Positions 1 to 10,788 of a stretch of DNA of 64,000 nucleotides are shown piece after piece (the stretch's first letter is position 1; every line of letters starts with the position of its first letter). The position numbers were made by a program, and so were the translations under genes. The notes beneath the pieces are model-generated. The model was not told where the DNA came from. It made no database searches and saw nothing but the letters and a program-made list of their open reading frames with translations. Source of the stretch: Saccharomycopsis fibuligera x Saccharomycopsis cf. fibuligera (taxonomy: Eukaryota; Ascomycota; Saccharomycetes; Ascoideales; Saccharomycopsidaceae); NCBI GenBank assembly GCA_001936135.1, contig CP012813.1:2046001-2110000 (forward strand), written 5' to 3'.

Positions 1-192
1 TATACCACTTGAAGAACAGGCAAACAGAAAGTATGGGCTGAATCCTCGAGGAAGCAGAACCTTACATAGGTGATCAGGCCAAATCAACAAATTCCATACC
101 TGTTGATTGACTGTGGTTGCTGTGTATCCGTGAATGATCTCACGAGTTACGGCTAAAATATCCACATTTCTTGTAGCCATTACTGCAGCCAT
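1..192 (-). CDS. Possible partial ORF running off the left edge
   Basis: A minus-strand frame opens at an ATG at 192 (second in-frame ATG at 180) and stays open to base 1, giving 64 codons with no stop. The product is not low in complexity but I do not recognise it, and no motif is visible. The next upstream in-frame stop lies about 45 codons before the ATG. It could be the 5' end of a gene lying to the left, or a chance open frame. Confidence 0.25.
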   Translation of the reverse strand, partial: MAAVMATRNVDILAVTREIIHGYTATTVNQQVWNLLIWPDHLCKVLLPRGFSPYFLFACSSSGI

Positions 193-639
193 TGCCTCGG
201 ACGAGCCAATCGATTCGCTTCGTTTGGACCTTCCCAGCCGTTTTGACGTATTACCCGGGAAGATACCCTATCTGGAAGCATATGACTGCGTTAGGCTGCA
301 GTAGACCGCATGCTATCAAGCTAGCGGAAATGCGGTTGTAAACCAAGAAAGAGGGTGAATGTTTACGTCCTTGAACACCCCCGGAAGCAGATATGACATA
401 TTTTTTTCCCCGAGGATATACAGCCGCGATAAAAGAACAAGGAGCTAATCTCCATGACCATACCCGGAGAAGATGCAGATTTGATAGACCAAAGGCTAGC
501 TAAATTCACAACATGTTTCAAAAATTATAACAACCTGGTGTCGTAAAGTAATAAGAATGCTTTGTTATTGACTTATCTTGCTTCCATATTTCCAAGTCTT
601 ACCACTTGGTATACTGTCAAGAGTGGCAGTGTTCTCGCC
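193..639. other. Intergenic, upstream of the Zn2Cys6 gene
   Basis: I see no gene, RNA or repeat here. It would contain the promoter of the plus-strand regulator starting at 640. Confidence 0.5.
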
Positions 640-2818
640 ATGGGGAAAATCAAAACTTACTTCCCTAGAAGCCGGTCTGGTTGTGTAACATGCAAACAGA
701 GGCGAGTCAAATGCGATGGTAAGTCGTTTTGAATATGCTTCAAGATGTTTGGGGAAATTACAGCTAACAAAATATTAGAGACACACCCTAAGTGCCAAAG
801 ATGTTCTCGCTTGCACCTACATTGCAAATATGAGCAGCCTTTATACTGGGAGGACGATGCGCTCAAGAGGGGCATTACATTTGGCAGGTCTGACAAGGCA
901 AGACAACAAAGAAAAGGTGAAACTGTTGAAGATCATGACAATGTACGGCTACTTAAAAGCCTTAAAGAAGGACAGTCTAATCATACCAAAAGAAAATATA
1001 ACTTGTTTATTAACAGCTCTAACAATGATTTTGTCAAGCTTTATTCTAGCCAAGAACCTGTAAAGCCTTCAACGCTTATTTCGGCACCAGTTAACGCCAA
1101 ACCAGCGTTAATAGTTCTGTCAGCTTCAGAAAGCGTTCTTCACAAGTACAGTCAAATCAGAGACACCCCTTTGTGCTCAATATCTAATACCGGTAGTATT
1201 GTTGATCTTCATAGCTTAGCATTGTTAGATGAAGAATTTAGAGATTTGTCGAATAGTATAATAAGGTCCTCAGAGGACAAGCCACTAATACCATTTCTAT
1301 CAAACTCTATTCCTAGGATGTTCTCTTCAACAGACTTAACTGCCAAAGATTCACAAAATTTTCATGAAATAGACAGCCAAAAAAGCTCTTTTCAAATTGA
1401 TGGTATTTTCTTGCAATCTTTCTCTTCTCCGCACTTGGCTCATATAACAAGGCCATCTTCCCCAACTTTGGATATTCCCAAAAACCCTCTCTTACTACCT
1501 CTGCTACTGTTAGCCCTGACACTTGGAAGTAGCTCCATGGTTGATGCGATTCATATAACCTCATTAGAACGAAGACTTTTGAATTATTTTATCGAGCACA
1601 TCTGCCCATATTGCGTATGCTATCCAAAAGTGAGCAAGAGAATATCTCAGTTCATACAAAATTACAGTTTACTTGTAAAAACTTCTGCAAAAATCAAACC
1701 TGAACTCAATCCATACTTATACTTGATTGTCCCATTATCCTTCCAGTCTATGCTAGTGAAGAAAGCAGTTATTGCAGCAAGTGCGAAACAGCTATTGCTT
1801 CTAGGAGAAGCAAGCTATGAAAAAACGGCAAAGACGTACTCTTATCAAGTATTAAAAGAGCTTCCTGGCGCTATAAACGCGAAACAGCAAAATAAAGATT
1901 CGAACTGGGATGACATTTTAGCAACAATGATTATGCTTTGCTTCATGGAAATTCTGGCAAATTGCAACAGCACATGGTTGGTTCATTTGAATGGGGCCAA
2001 ACAGTTTTTGAAAGAGTCATCAATAAGAAACAACTTGAGTTCAGTTGGAAAATTTTTTATCAGATACTTTATATCACATGAAGTGATGGGAGAGACTGCT
2101 TGGGTTTACGATGCTCGCTTACAATCAACGAAACCCATCAACGATCAAAGCTCTCAAGCATGATACAGATACAAAAATAGACTTGGTTCTTGGCTGCTCT
2201 CCGTATTTATTGAGCTTGATTCATAAAATTTCCGTCCTTGGCAAATGCTATGAGGACATAGAATTAAAACCAAGGGACAAAAGAAAGTCTTTAGAAACTG
2301 AAATTTTGTGGAATGCAGCAACTTTAGAGCAGTGTTTAATGAAATTGAACCAAGAAGTTCCAGAAATAGAAGAAGAGGATGATGAAGACAGAGAATCTAG
2401 AAAATTTGTTTACATAATTGCGGAAATCAAACGACTAGCAGCATTGATTTATTTGCATGCTAGAGTTTATTTAGAATACCAGTTTTACCATGGCAACAAT
2501 AGTAACGTGGCTGCTAAATTCGAAAAAGTGAAACACCACACAAGAAGAATTATTGAACTACATTGCGATCTTCCTGGGAATTATGCATCATTAATTTGGC
2601 CAATATTTATAGTGGGCGTGGTTGCTGCTGATGGCGAGGAAGAGAGGTGGTTTGTTTTGGATTCTTTGACTGCGATGGGGAAACATCGGAAGCTTCGGAG
2701 CGTCAGTACGGCAAAGGAAGTGGTGCTCAGTCTGTGGAAAGACAGGGATCTTGGGCACATTTTGCTTAGATGGAAGTCCATAATCAAGAGTAGAGCCAAT
2801 ACTATAAGCTTGGCATAA
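640..2818 (+). CDS. Zn2Cys6 fungal transcription factor, one intron, with a frame break near 2160
   Basis: The product is a predicted nuclear DNA-binding regulator. Translation from the ATG at 640, spliced across 719-778, gives a complete binuclear zinc cluster at the N-terminus: C15-x2-C18-x6-C25-x6-C32-x2-C35-x6-C42. A serine-rich linker follows, then a helical region resembling the fungal-specific regulatory domain (RYFISHEVMGETAW, then IDLVLGCSPYLLSLI). These two halves lie in different frames: exon 2 reaches a TGA at 2161-2163, while the next frame is open to the TAA at 2816-2818. Moving +1 at the stop joins them without loss. A base change in this strain, a sequence error, an unusual intron or +1 recoding could each explain it; decay is not obvious because both halves are otherwise clean. 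The neighbour is a convergent xylose-reductase-like gene. Target genes cannot be inferred. Confidence 0.75.
719..778 (+). other. Spliceosomal intron in the Zn2Cys6 gene
   Basis: This 60-nt intron begins with the canonical GTAAGT and ends in TAG, with a GCTAAC branch-like motif near 763. Removing it joins exon 1 (ending KCD, first base of a Glu codon) to the frame carrying the second half of the zinc cluster, which restores the six-cysteine spacing. An intron inside the zinc cluster is common in fungal genes of this family. Confidence 0.85.
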
Positions 2819-2837
2819 TATATTTATATTACAAACT

Positions 2838-2862
2838 TTTTTTTTTTTTTTTTTTTTTTTTT
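2838..2862 (+). repeat. Poly-T tract between convergent genes
   Basis: A run of about 25 T lies between the end of the Zn2Cys6 gene and the end of the aldo-keto reductase gene. Similar tracts follow several genes here (for example 8828-8850). It may help 3'-end formation, which is inference. Confidence 0.5.
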
Positions 2863-2958
2863 ACATATATATTATTACTTGAATCAAATTTGATCCAACT
2901 TTGAAGTAATTTATTTCAATTATGTCCATTAATATTGTCACTAATTTTAATTCAATAC

Positions 2959-3924
2959 TTAAATAAAAAGTGGAAGCTTAACTGGCCAAGTCCATGGATC
3001 GTTGAATCTAACGCCAATGTCCAAGTTTGAAATAGTTTCAATTTCCTCTATCGAAAGCTTAAAATCATTAATGTTCAAGTTATCAAGCAATCTTTCTTTT
3101 TTGTTCGACTTTGGAATGACTGCAATACCTCTTTGGGTAGCCCACCTAAGCAAGATTTTAGCCGGAGAAACACTGTGCGTCGAAGCGATATCCTTAACGG
3201 CAGAGTGCTCAAATAAAGTAGTTAATCCAACCGTCTTTGGATGATTAAGTTCCAAGAAGGATTGTGGGCCAAATGAAGAATAAGCAGTGACTGCAAGCCC
3301 TTCGGACTGCACATATTCAATAAGACGTGGTTGCACCAAGTATGGATGATGTTCAATTTGCAAAACTGCTGGCTTAATGGTTGCACCTCTGAGTAAGTCC
3401 TGGATAAGAGCACCAGAAAAGTTGGAAATACCAATTGATTTCACGAGTCCAGCATCAACGAGGTCTTCCATGGCTTTCCAAGTTGTGGCTAATGGCACAT
3501 CCTCAAAAAGTAATTTGTCACCTTCCCCACAGTAGAAGTTTGGTGGATATGATTCTTCCATAGGAACAAATTTTTGAGCAATCGGGAAATGAATGTAGAA
3601 AAGGTCAATGTATTCCAAATTAAGATCAGATAAAACTCTGTCAATTGCTTTCTTGACTTTTTCTGGAGCATGGTAACTGTTCCATAATTTTGACACAATG
3701 AACAAATCTTCTCTTTTCACCAAGCCCTCAGTAATAGCTCTGTTAACACCTTGACCCACTTCTTTTTCATTCCCATAATCCATAGCACCATCAAAAAGTC
3801 TGTAACCGACTTTGATAGCTTGATAAACTTGATCAGCACAAGTGGCTTTATCGACTTTCCAGCAGCCGAAGCCGATTTGTGGCATTGAAAGACCATTGTT
3901 CAATTTAATGGTTGAAGCCGACAT
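2959..3924 (-). CDS. XYL1: NAD(P)H-dependent xylose reductase-type aldo-keto reductase
   Basis: This cytosolic aldo-keto reductase is predicted to reduce D-xylose to xylitol and other aldoses or aldehydes. The 321-residue protein has the family's usual length. The catalytic tetrad is visible: D and Y in [14 protein letters not shown] (about 44 and 49), K in [10 protein letters not shown] and H in [10 protein letters not shown]. The cofactor motif [10 protein letters not shown] near residue 272 and the C-terminal RFNDPWTWP are characteristic of yeast xylose reductases (XYL1/GRE3). The usual [11 protein letters not shown] is [11 protein letters not shown] here. The ATG at 3924 is the natural start. 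It faces the Zn2Cys6 gene tail to tail and is divergent from 5-oxoprolinase. It could be a GRE3-like general aldose reductase rather than a dedicated xylose enzyme. Confidence 0.85.
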   Translation of the reverse strand: MSASTIKLNNGLSMPQIGFGCWKVDKATCADQVYQAIKVGYRLFDGAMDYGNEKEVGQGVNRAITEGLVKREDLFIVSKLWNSYHAPEKVKKAIDRVLSDLNLEYIDLFYIHFPIAQKFVPMEESYPPNFYCGEGDKLLFEDVPLATTWKAMEDLVDAGLVKSIGISNFSGALIQDLLRGATIKPAVLQIEHHPYLVQPRLIEYVQSEGLAVTAYSSFGPQSFLELNHPKTVGLTTLFEHSAVKDIASTHSVSPAKILLRWATQRGIAVIPKSNKKERLLDNLNINDFKLSIEEIETISNLDIGVRFNDPWTWPVKLPLFI

Positions 3925-4824
3925 TGTTGATTTTGACTTTTTCGTATATATGGTGAAAGTTCAAAACAGAAGAATTGAAGCTGCTAATTATGATGCCACT
4001 CTAGATCGTAAGTAAAAAAATGGCAGCCTTCCCCTTCTTATACATTGAGAATTAGTATTTTTCAATGGTCGAGCCTAGCATGAGAAAATGTTGAATTGAG
4101 GCTACATATGAACAAATGCTGTAGTATCTAACTACTTATGCAGAGTATATGTTAAAGCAAAAAAAAAAAAACATATAAAATTGATCATAGACGAATGAAA
4201 GAAGAGAAATGTAGACAGGGCTGTCGAAGAACCATGATACATGAACTTCCCGTGTGGAGCTTCCTTTGCATCTTCGTGTCGACCTTCTGTAAAACTTCGA
4301 TAAGAATACGTTGGCCAGAGAAAGTTAATTATCGACTCGGTCAAAAGTGAAAGATGCCCTCGGAATACTTTTGACGCAAGATTATGCGCTGAAATAATTT
4401 TACGATTGTGTCCCAGATCGTCTTCCTAATACGGAAATAGATACCTCTGTACGCTGCTGCGTCATCCTGCGTTAATACTGTGCCCGCGGATTTATGATTT
4501 ATTGATTTGTCGTCTCGAGTTGCTGTGTTAGCTTCCATTTGTCTTGAAACTAACTTCGTCGTTTGGACCTGACGTTATCTTCAGCTAGAATAACCCCGAA
4601 CCGTGCGATGAGCTTTGATAGCCTTTGGACAAGGTGTTCGTGAAGTTTAAATAAATGAGGAAATTTTGAATGAAGTTGAAATGAGAAAAAAAGATATAAT
4701 ATAAATGAGTTGGCTCCATCTTGTTCATTAGGCACTCCCCCACAATTTTTCCATGACAATATCAAAACAACTAAATCAATAGAACCAAAAGCATAAACCA
4801 ATCAAATACAAAACCATTACCATT
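3925..4824. other. 900-bp divergent promoter region
   Basis: The region lies between the starts of the xylose reductase gene (minus) and the oxoprolinase gene (plus). I found no convincing ORF. Open frames of 65-83 codons on the minus strand have no motif, no good context and no recognisable product. Confidence 0.5.
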
Positions 4825-7800
4825 ATGACAGTCCCTCAACCAAAAATATCCATTGCTATTGATAGGGGTGGAACTTTTACTGATGTTCTTTTCAGAGCCG
4901 GAGATCGCGAAGAAGCATTCAAACTCCTTTCAGTCGATCCAAGTAACTACAAAGATGCCAACATTGAAGGGATCAGAAGAGTACTCGAAAAAGTTACTGG
5001 TACTGTGATTCCAAGAGCACAACCATTAGACACTTCTCTCATCTCGTCTATTCGTCTTGGAACTACTGTTGCTACTAATGCGTTATTGGAAAGAAAAGGA
5101 GCTCGTTGTGCTTTGGTCACTACCAAAGGATTTAAGGATTTGTTGCACATCGGTGACCAATCAAGACCTGATTTATTTGCTTTGAACATTGTTAAGCCGG
5201 GTGTGTTGTTTGAGAAAGTAGTCGAAGCTGACGAAAGAGTTACAATGCCCGCTTTCCTTGTTGATCCTACAAGTTATGATGCCCAGGAGTTGGTGGACGA
5301 CAAAAAGTTTGTGCATGGTGAGACCAAAGAAGTTTTTGAGATCTTGAAGCCATTAGATACTGAAAAATTGCAACAAGACTTGAAAATGTTGAAAAATGAA
5401 GGCATAGATTCTGTTGCCATTGTGTTCATTCACGGTTTTAATTTTCAACAGCACGAAAAAGAGGCTGGCAGAATTGCCAAGAAACTTGGGTTCAAAAACA
5501 TCTCTTTGTCACACGAGATTTTGCCAGTGTTGAAAGCGGTGCCTCGTGGTCAATCTACCGTAGCTGATGCATACTTGACACCAATAGTGAAAGACTATAT
5601 TGCTAATTTCTTAAGCGGATTCAAACCTGATTTTGAAAAGCATACAAGAGTTGAGTTTATGCAATCAGATGGTGGCCTTTGCTCCTGGAGAAACTTTACT
5701 GGTTTGAAATCTTTGCTTTCTGGGCCAGCTGGGGGAGTAGTTGGCGAAGCTAAAACATGCTATGATCCTGATAATAAAATTCCAGTGATTGGATTTGATA
5801 TGGGTGGTACATCTACTGACGCTTCAAGATATGCTGGTGAGTACGAGTTCTCTTTCGAAAGCGTTACTGCTGGTATAAAGATTGCTGCTCCTCAATTAGA
5901 CATAAATACTGTGGCAGCTGGCGGTGGATCAATTCTTTCATACAAGAATGGTGTCTTTGCTGTTGGTCCAGAATCAGCTAGTGCTCATCCAGGACCGGCA
6001 TGTTACCGTAAAGGTGGACCTTTGACAATTACTGATGCAAACTTGTTTACTGGGAGGATCTTACCAGAATATTTTCCAAAAATCTTTGGCCCATCTGAAG
6101 ATCAACCTTTGGACTATGAAATTACAAAGAAAAAGTTCGAAGAGCTAACTAAAGTCATTAACAGAGATACCCCAGGTTTCACCAAGACTCCACAAGAAAT
6201 CGCTTTAGGGTTTTTAAAAGTTGCCAACTTTCAAATGGCCAAGCCAATTAGGGACTTGACAGAATCGAAAGGCCATGACATTCAAAAACATTCCCTTGCT
6301 TCTTTTGGCGGTGCCGGTGGTCAGCATGCCACGTCTATCGCCAAAGTCTTGAAAATCAAAAAAGTCCTTATTCACAACCACTCCTCTATTTTGTCTGCTT
6401 ATGGTATTGCTTTAGCCGAGCTTGTCGATGAAAAGCAAGAACCCGTATCCGTGGTTTATTCAGAAGAATCCAGAGATGTATTGCTTCAAGAAGCAGAAAA
6501 ACTAGCAAAACAATCCAAAGAAGCCTTGCTTGCCCAAGGAGTTAAAGAAAACACAATTAATAATGTTACATATTTCAACATTGGTTATAAAGGTTCAGAC
6601 ACTAGAATTATGGTAGCACAACCGGAAAATAATGACTTTCTTGCATCTTTTTATGCTATACATGAAAGAGAGTTTGCTTTCAATGATGAAGACAGAGAGG
6701 TGTTGGTTTCTGGCATTCGTATTAGAAGTGTTGGCAGTGCATCTAGTGGGTTACTGGAACGGTCTCCATATAAAGACTATGCGACGGTTACTAAATCAGC
6801 TGTTGACGTGAAACTAGCCAAAAAGACAACTCCAATCTACTTTGAAGAAGGTTTGCTTGATGCAAATGTTTACTTTTTAAGCGACTTAGCTGTTGGGTCA
6901 GTTATCAAAGGTCCTGCTTTAATTTTGGATGCTACACAAACTTTGATTATCACCCCTGATTCAGTGGCTACAATTTTACCAAGACATGTTATGATTGATG
7001 TTGAAGTTGAAGCTAAAAGCAACGCTAGTACAGATTATGTTGATCCTATTCAATTAGCAATTTTTGCCAACAGATTCATGTCAATTGCTGACGATATGTC
7101 TAGAACCTTGCAAAAAATTTCAGTATCTGCTAATATTAAGGAGAGAATGGATTATTCTTGTGCATTGTTTGATAGTCAAGGTAATTTGTGTGCTAATGCT
7201 CCTAATGTGCCAGTTCATCTTGGGTCAATGTCTGCCGCTATTAAATATCAATTGGACTATTGGGGTGATGAATTGAAAGATGGAGATATATTATGCACAA
7301 ATTCACCAGCGGTTGGTGGCACCCACTTACCTGATATCACAATCGTTTCTCCGGTATTCCATGATGAAAAAATTCAGTTTGTCGTTGCTGCTAGGGCCCA
7401 TCATTCAGAAATTGGCGGTTCTGCTCCAGGATCTTCATCTTCTTACGCAAGAGAAATTTTTGAAGAAGGTGTCAACATTGAAACTTGGAAGCTTGTTCAA
7501 AACGGTGAATTTGATTATGCTGGTTTACAAAAACATTTTGTTGAAGTGCCTAAGACTCATGGCGTTTCAGGAACTAGAAATATTGATGATAATGTTGCTG
7601 ATTTGAAAGCGCAAATTGCTTCCAACCAAAGGGGAATTAACTTACTCAAAGAGTTGTTTAAAGACTATGGTAGCAAGACAGTGTTATTTTACATGAAGAA
7701 TGTCAAAAGAACTGCTGAATTAGCAGTCAGAAGCTATTTGAAAAAATATGCCAAGGAAAATCAGCATAGGTTGCCGCTCCGTGCTGAGGATTATATGGAT

Positions 7801-8778
7801 GATGGTACAAAAGTTCAGGTATCTGTTGATATTGATCCTGAAAACGGTTCAGCAGTATTTGATTTTACTGGCACCTCTCCAGAATCATACAGTAATTTGA
7901 ATGCTCCAAAATCTATCACTTGTTCTGCGGTTATCTATGTTTTAAGATGCTTAGTCGATATGGAAATTCCATTGAATCAAGGATGCTTAGATCCGTGTGA
8001 ATTAATAATTCCGGAAAACAGTTTGATAAACCCATCACCATATGCCGCTGTATGCGCCGGTAATGGCATGACCTCGCAAAGAATCACTGATTGTCTATTC
8101 AAAGCCTTTGGTATCACATCTGCCACTGGTGGATGCATGAACGGGTTGAATTTTGGCACTGGTGGAGAAAATGAAAAAGGAGAAATGATTAAAGGGTTTG
8201 GTTATACTGAAACTATTGGGCAAGGCAATTGTGCTGGTATTATTGAAAAGAATGGTGAGCGTTTTGGATTTCATGGGTTCTCTGGTACACAAACCAATAT
8301 GACCAACACTAAAATCACCGATCCAGAAGTGTTAGAATTGCGCTATCCATGCTTGTTGTTGCAGTATACCATTAGAGAGAATAGTGGGGGCAGTGGTAAG
8401 TTCAATGGTGGTAACGGGTTGATCAGAGAAATCCAGTTTAACTCTCCGGTACATTTATCTTTAGTTACCCAAAGAAGAGTCTTTGCTCCTTGGGGCATCC
8501 ATGGGGGTGAAGATGGCAAGAAAGGGGAAAATTACCTTGGAAGAAATAGAGGCAACAATAAGATACAATGGATCCAGTTGCCTTCATTGGCAGAGATAGA
8601 GATGCGCAAAGGTGATATTTTGAAAGTTTTGACTCCTGGCGGCGGTGGCTTTGGGAAACCAAGTGACACAGACGAATACTGGCGATTGACCAAGAAGGAT
8701 CAAAACGGGAAAATCTTTGTTCCAGTTTCCTCGGGGAGCTTAGGAAGTATGCAAGAGGCAGCCAATAGCTCCCAATGA
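4825..8778 (+). CDS. OXP1: 5-oxoprolinase (ATP-dependent)
   Basis: The enzyme opens 5-oxo-L-proline to L-glutamate with ATP hydrolysis, as part of glutathione turnover in the cytosol. The 1317-residue protein is near the usual eukaryotic length (about 1290). It has the fused hydantoinase A / hydantoinase B architecture: N-terminal DRGGTFTDVLF (about 13-23), the second phosphate-type motif GFDMGGTSTD (about 322-331), and the B half from about residue 735 (PIQLAIFANRFMSIADDM) to the C-terminal LTPGGGGFG. The frame is intact with no intron. YCF1, a glutathione-conjugate pump, is encoded 37 kb away; both touch glutathione metabolism but the distance argues against functional linkage. Confidence 0.95.
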   Translation: MTVPQPKISIAIDRGGTFTDVLFRAGDREEAFKLLSVDPSNYKDANIEGIRRVLEKVTGTVIPRAQPLDTSLISSIRLGTTVATNALLERKGARCALVTTKGFKDLLHIGDQSRPDLFALNIVKPGVLFEKVVEADERVTMPAFLVDPTSYDAQELVDDKKFVHGETKEVFEILKPLDTEKLQQDLKMLKNEGIDSVAIVFIHGFNFQQHEKEAGRIAKKLGFKNISLSHEILPVLKAVPRGQSTVADAYLTPIVKDYIANFLSGFKPDFEKHTRVEFMQSDGGLCSWRNFTGLKSLLSGPAGGVVGEAKTCYDPDNKIPVIGFDMGGTSTDASRYAGEYEFSFESVTAGIKIAAPQLDINTVAAGGGSILSYKNGVFAVGPESASAHPGPACYRKGGPLTITDANLFTGRILPEYFPKIFGPSEDQPLDYEITKKKFEELTKVINRDTPGFTKTPQEIALGFLKVANFQMAKPIRDLTESKGHDIQKHSLASFGGAGGQHATSIAKVLKIKKVLIHNHSSILSAYGIALAELVDEKQEPVSVVYSEESRDVLLQEAEKLAKQSKEALLAQGVKENTINNVTYFNIGYKGSDTRIMVAQPENNDFLASFYAIHEREFAFNDEDREVLVSGIRIRSVGSASSGLLERSPYKDYATVTKSAVDVKLAKKTTPIYFEEGLLDANVYFLSDLAVGSVIKGPALILDATQTLIITPDSVATILPRHVMIDVEVEAKSNASTDYVDPIQLAIFANRFMSIADDMSRTLQKISVSANIKERMDYSCALFDSQGNLCANAPNVPVHLGSMSAAIKYQLDYWGDELKDGDILCTNSPAVGGTHLPDITIVSPVFHDEKIQFVVAARAHHSEIGGSAPGSSSSYAREIFEEGVNIETWKLVQNGEFDYAGLQKHFVEVPKTHGVSGTRNIDDNVADLKAQIASNQRGINLLKELFKDYGSKTVLFYMKNVKRTAELAVRSYLKKYAKENQHRLPLRAEDYMDDGTKVQVSVDIDPENGSAVFDFTGTSPESYSNLNAPKSITCSAVIYVLRCLVDMEIPLNQGCLDPCELIIPENSLINPSPYAAVCAGNGMTSQRITDCLFKAFGITSATGGCMNGLNFGTGGENEKGEMIKGFGYTETIGQGNCAGIIEKNGERFGFHGFSGTQTNMTNTKITDPEVLELRYPCLLLQYTIRENSGGSGKFNGGNGLIREIQFNSPVHLSLVTQRRVFAPWGIHGGEDGKKGENYLGRNRGNNKIQWIQLPSLAEIEMRKGDILKVLTPGGGGFGKPSDTDEYWRLTKKDQNGKIFVPVSSGSLGSMQEAANSSQ

Positions 8779-8819
8779 GCTTTTATGTATATTCATTTTG
8801 TTGTTTCAATTTCTAACTC

Positions 8820-8850
<31 letters not shown>

Positions 8851-9665
8851 AATTAGTTTTTTGTAACTAATACAATTTTGTCCACATTCTTTTCTAGAGC
8901 ATTTTTCTTTACATTGTGTAGATTAATGAGCACCACAAATTAAAATAGATGACATTAATTTTCTACTGACCGCTATTGATTGAGATTAAAAAAAAAAAAA
9001 ATTCAATACTTTATTGTTTCTGGTCCTTGATCTTCAACTTAATAATCCTTGCTTGTTTTCATAGTTGAAGAAAAAGAGGCTCATCGATCGAGATTTCAAT
9101 ACCCGCCACTGGGTAAAAAGCTGATTTAGCGCGCACAAATCTGGTTAACCGAGATTCTCTGATACAAATAGCAAAAGATTTCTTCTACTTATCGCACCAA
9201 AATAAATGAGAGAATTTTGAGAAAATGGGAATATTTTATACTTATCAAAAATAGTGAAAAAGTAGATTGCCAGAGAAATTGAAATATAAACAGGCTCGTT
9301 GCTTTTTCTTTTCTTCTTTAAGTAGGTGACAGCGCTGCTTCAGACAATCACTACATTCAGTTGGCTTTGTTTGAAGAAGAAGGTAAACCGGCACTGGCTT
9401 AAAGAGACTAATATGGGCAAAGGAGTGCTAGACCTACTGCAAAAGCATGCTCGTATGACTAAAGAAGAGAATTTCATTCTGTATTTTGTTAACCGTGAAT
9501 AACGACTTTCTTAGCGAGCGAAAACCGCACAACCTTTATCACCACCACGACAAATGATTATTCAAACACTATTTATGCACTTTCTTTTATATTTTGTTTC
9601 AACATTTTTTATTTTTCTCATTTTTTTAATTTTTTCAATTTTCTTTGTAGTTTTGTCTCATCTAG
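8779..9665. other. Intergenic stretch after oxoprolinase
   Basis: It contains a T-tract (8828-8850), an A-tract near 8988 and T-rich DNA near 9600. I see no gene. The short plus-strand frame at 9554-9736 is T-rich and overlaps the microprotein gene on the other strand. Confidence 0.5.
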
Positions 9666-9872
9666 TTAATGCTGACCTAGCACTTTCAAATCAGTACAAT
9701 TCTCACACTTATAATATCGACAACTCTCACATCTAAACTGGGTATTGTTTGTTGAAGGGTCCCCACATCTTTCACAAAGCTCCTCATTTTGATAATGGCA
9801 TCGACAGCATCTCCAATAGAAACAGTGCATAGTGGTTTTTCTGTTGCGTGAGAAAATGCTATTGTTTGGCAT
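9666..9872 (-). CDS. Cysteine-rich WxCCxC microprotein 1
   Basis: This 68-residue predicted zinc-binding protein belongs to the small family that recurs across the window. Key residues are W20, C22, C23 and C25, then C33/C36, and a C-terminal C48-x2-C51-x-Y53-x2-C56-x2-C59. The C33/C36 pair is extra compared with most members. The start ATG at 9872 follows an A-rich leader typical of yeast mRNAs. No signal peptide or membrane segment is visible. It lies apart from the main cluster, 0.9 kb beyond the 3' end of AVL9. Function is unknown; paired CxxC motifs suggest one or two structural zinc ions. Confidence 0.75.
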   Translation of the reverse strand: MPNNSIFSRNRKTTMHCFYWRCCRCHYQNEELCERCGDPSTNNTQFRCESCRYYKCENCTDLKVLGQH

Positions 9873-10788
9873 TGTTCTTTTGCTTTGTTATGTTCTGTTT
9901 TGGTGGCACTTCCTTTGTTTTCTTATTTTTTTTTACAAAAAGAAGTTTTTATAAATTTTTGAGCAGTTGCTTGTTGTCTTGTATGACTTGGCCTGGTACT
10001 CAAGGTTGATTTGTGCGGCTCCAGTGATGGATTAAAAGAGGGAAATCACAAAGGTTAGCGTGGCGAAACTAAATCAAATCAAATCGAACATTAACAAGAA
10101 CATTTACCATGAATGGTACTCCTCATTATAAAAGTGAGTAACTAAATCCGAAAAAAAAAAAGAAAAAAAAGAAAATAAGCTATTCAAGGCTAAAATATTC
10201 ACCTTGTTTTGTATCTTTTTACTTGCATCATGGATAAGACATGGAGTGATATAATATGCCGTATTGCGTATTGCAATATACTGTTTAAAGTATTCGCTGC
10301 TACCAATGACTCTAAATATTTCTTTTTAGATCGTTGACTTATTGCCTGTTTAATGTCAATACCATCCGAAAGCAGCTAATAATAACCGGAAAGGGGTTCT
10401 GAGAACTTACAAGCTAGTTAAACAAGGGAATGGAAAACAAATTACAAGCAAAGAGTACCAAATTCTAATTTATTTTGCGAGTCACAACGGCGGTACCTAA
10501 CGCAAGCTTGCATTGGAATGCGGTTATATGCAGGGGTGTGCATCTACAACAAAAAAACAAAGAAACGCAGGAAAAGAAAGAAGCCAAGAGTAAAGAGGTT
10601 TCTGTGGAGTCACCTTATTTACAGAAACATATATGCAAAACGATTTTTTGAATATTTTGCAGTCTACGTAATCTTTTTCGAGCAACAAGGAGCAAAGAAA
10701 AAAAAAAAAAAGCTTGTGATTATTGCATAAACATAAACGGATATGACGCCAGAATTATAACACTCATTACAAAACGTGGATCATTATC
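9873..10788. other. Intergenic, no supported gene
   Basis: AT-rich DNA with A-tracts at about 10150-10170 and 10696-10710. The 70-codon Lys-rich frame at 10518-10730 looks like compositional noise. I see no RNA gene or zinc-motif relic. Confidence 0.45.
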
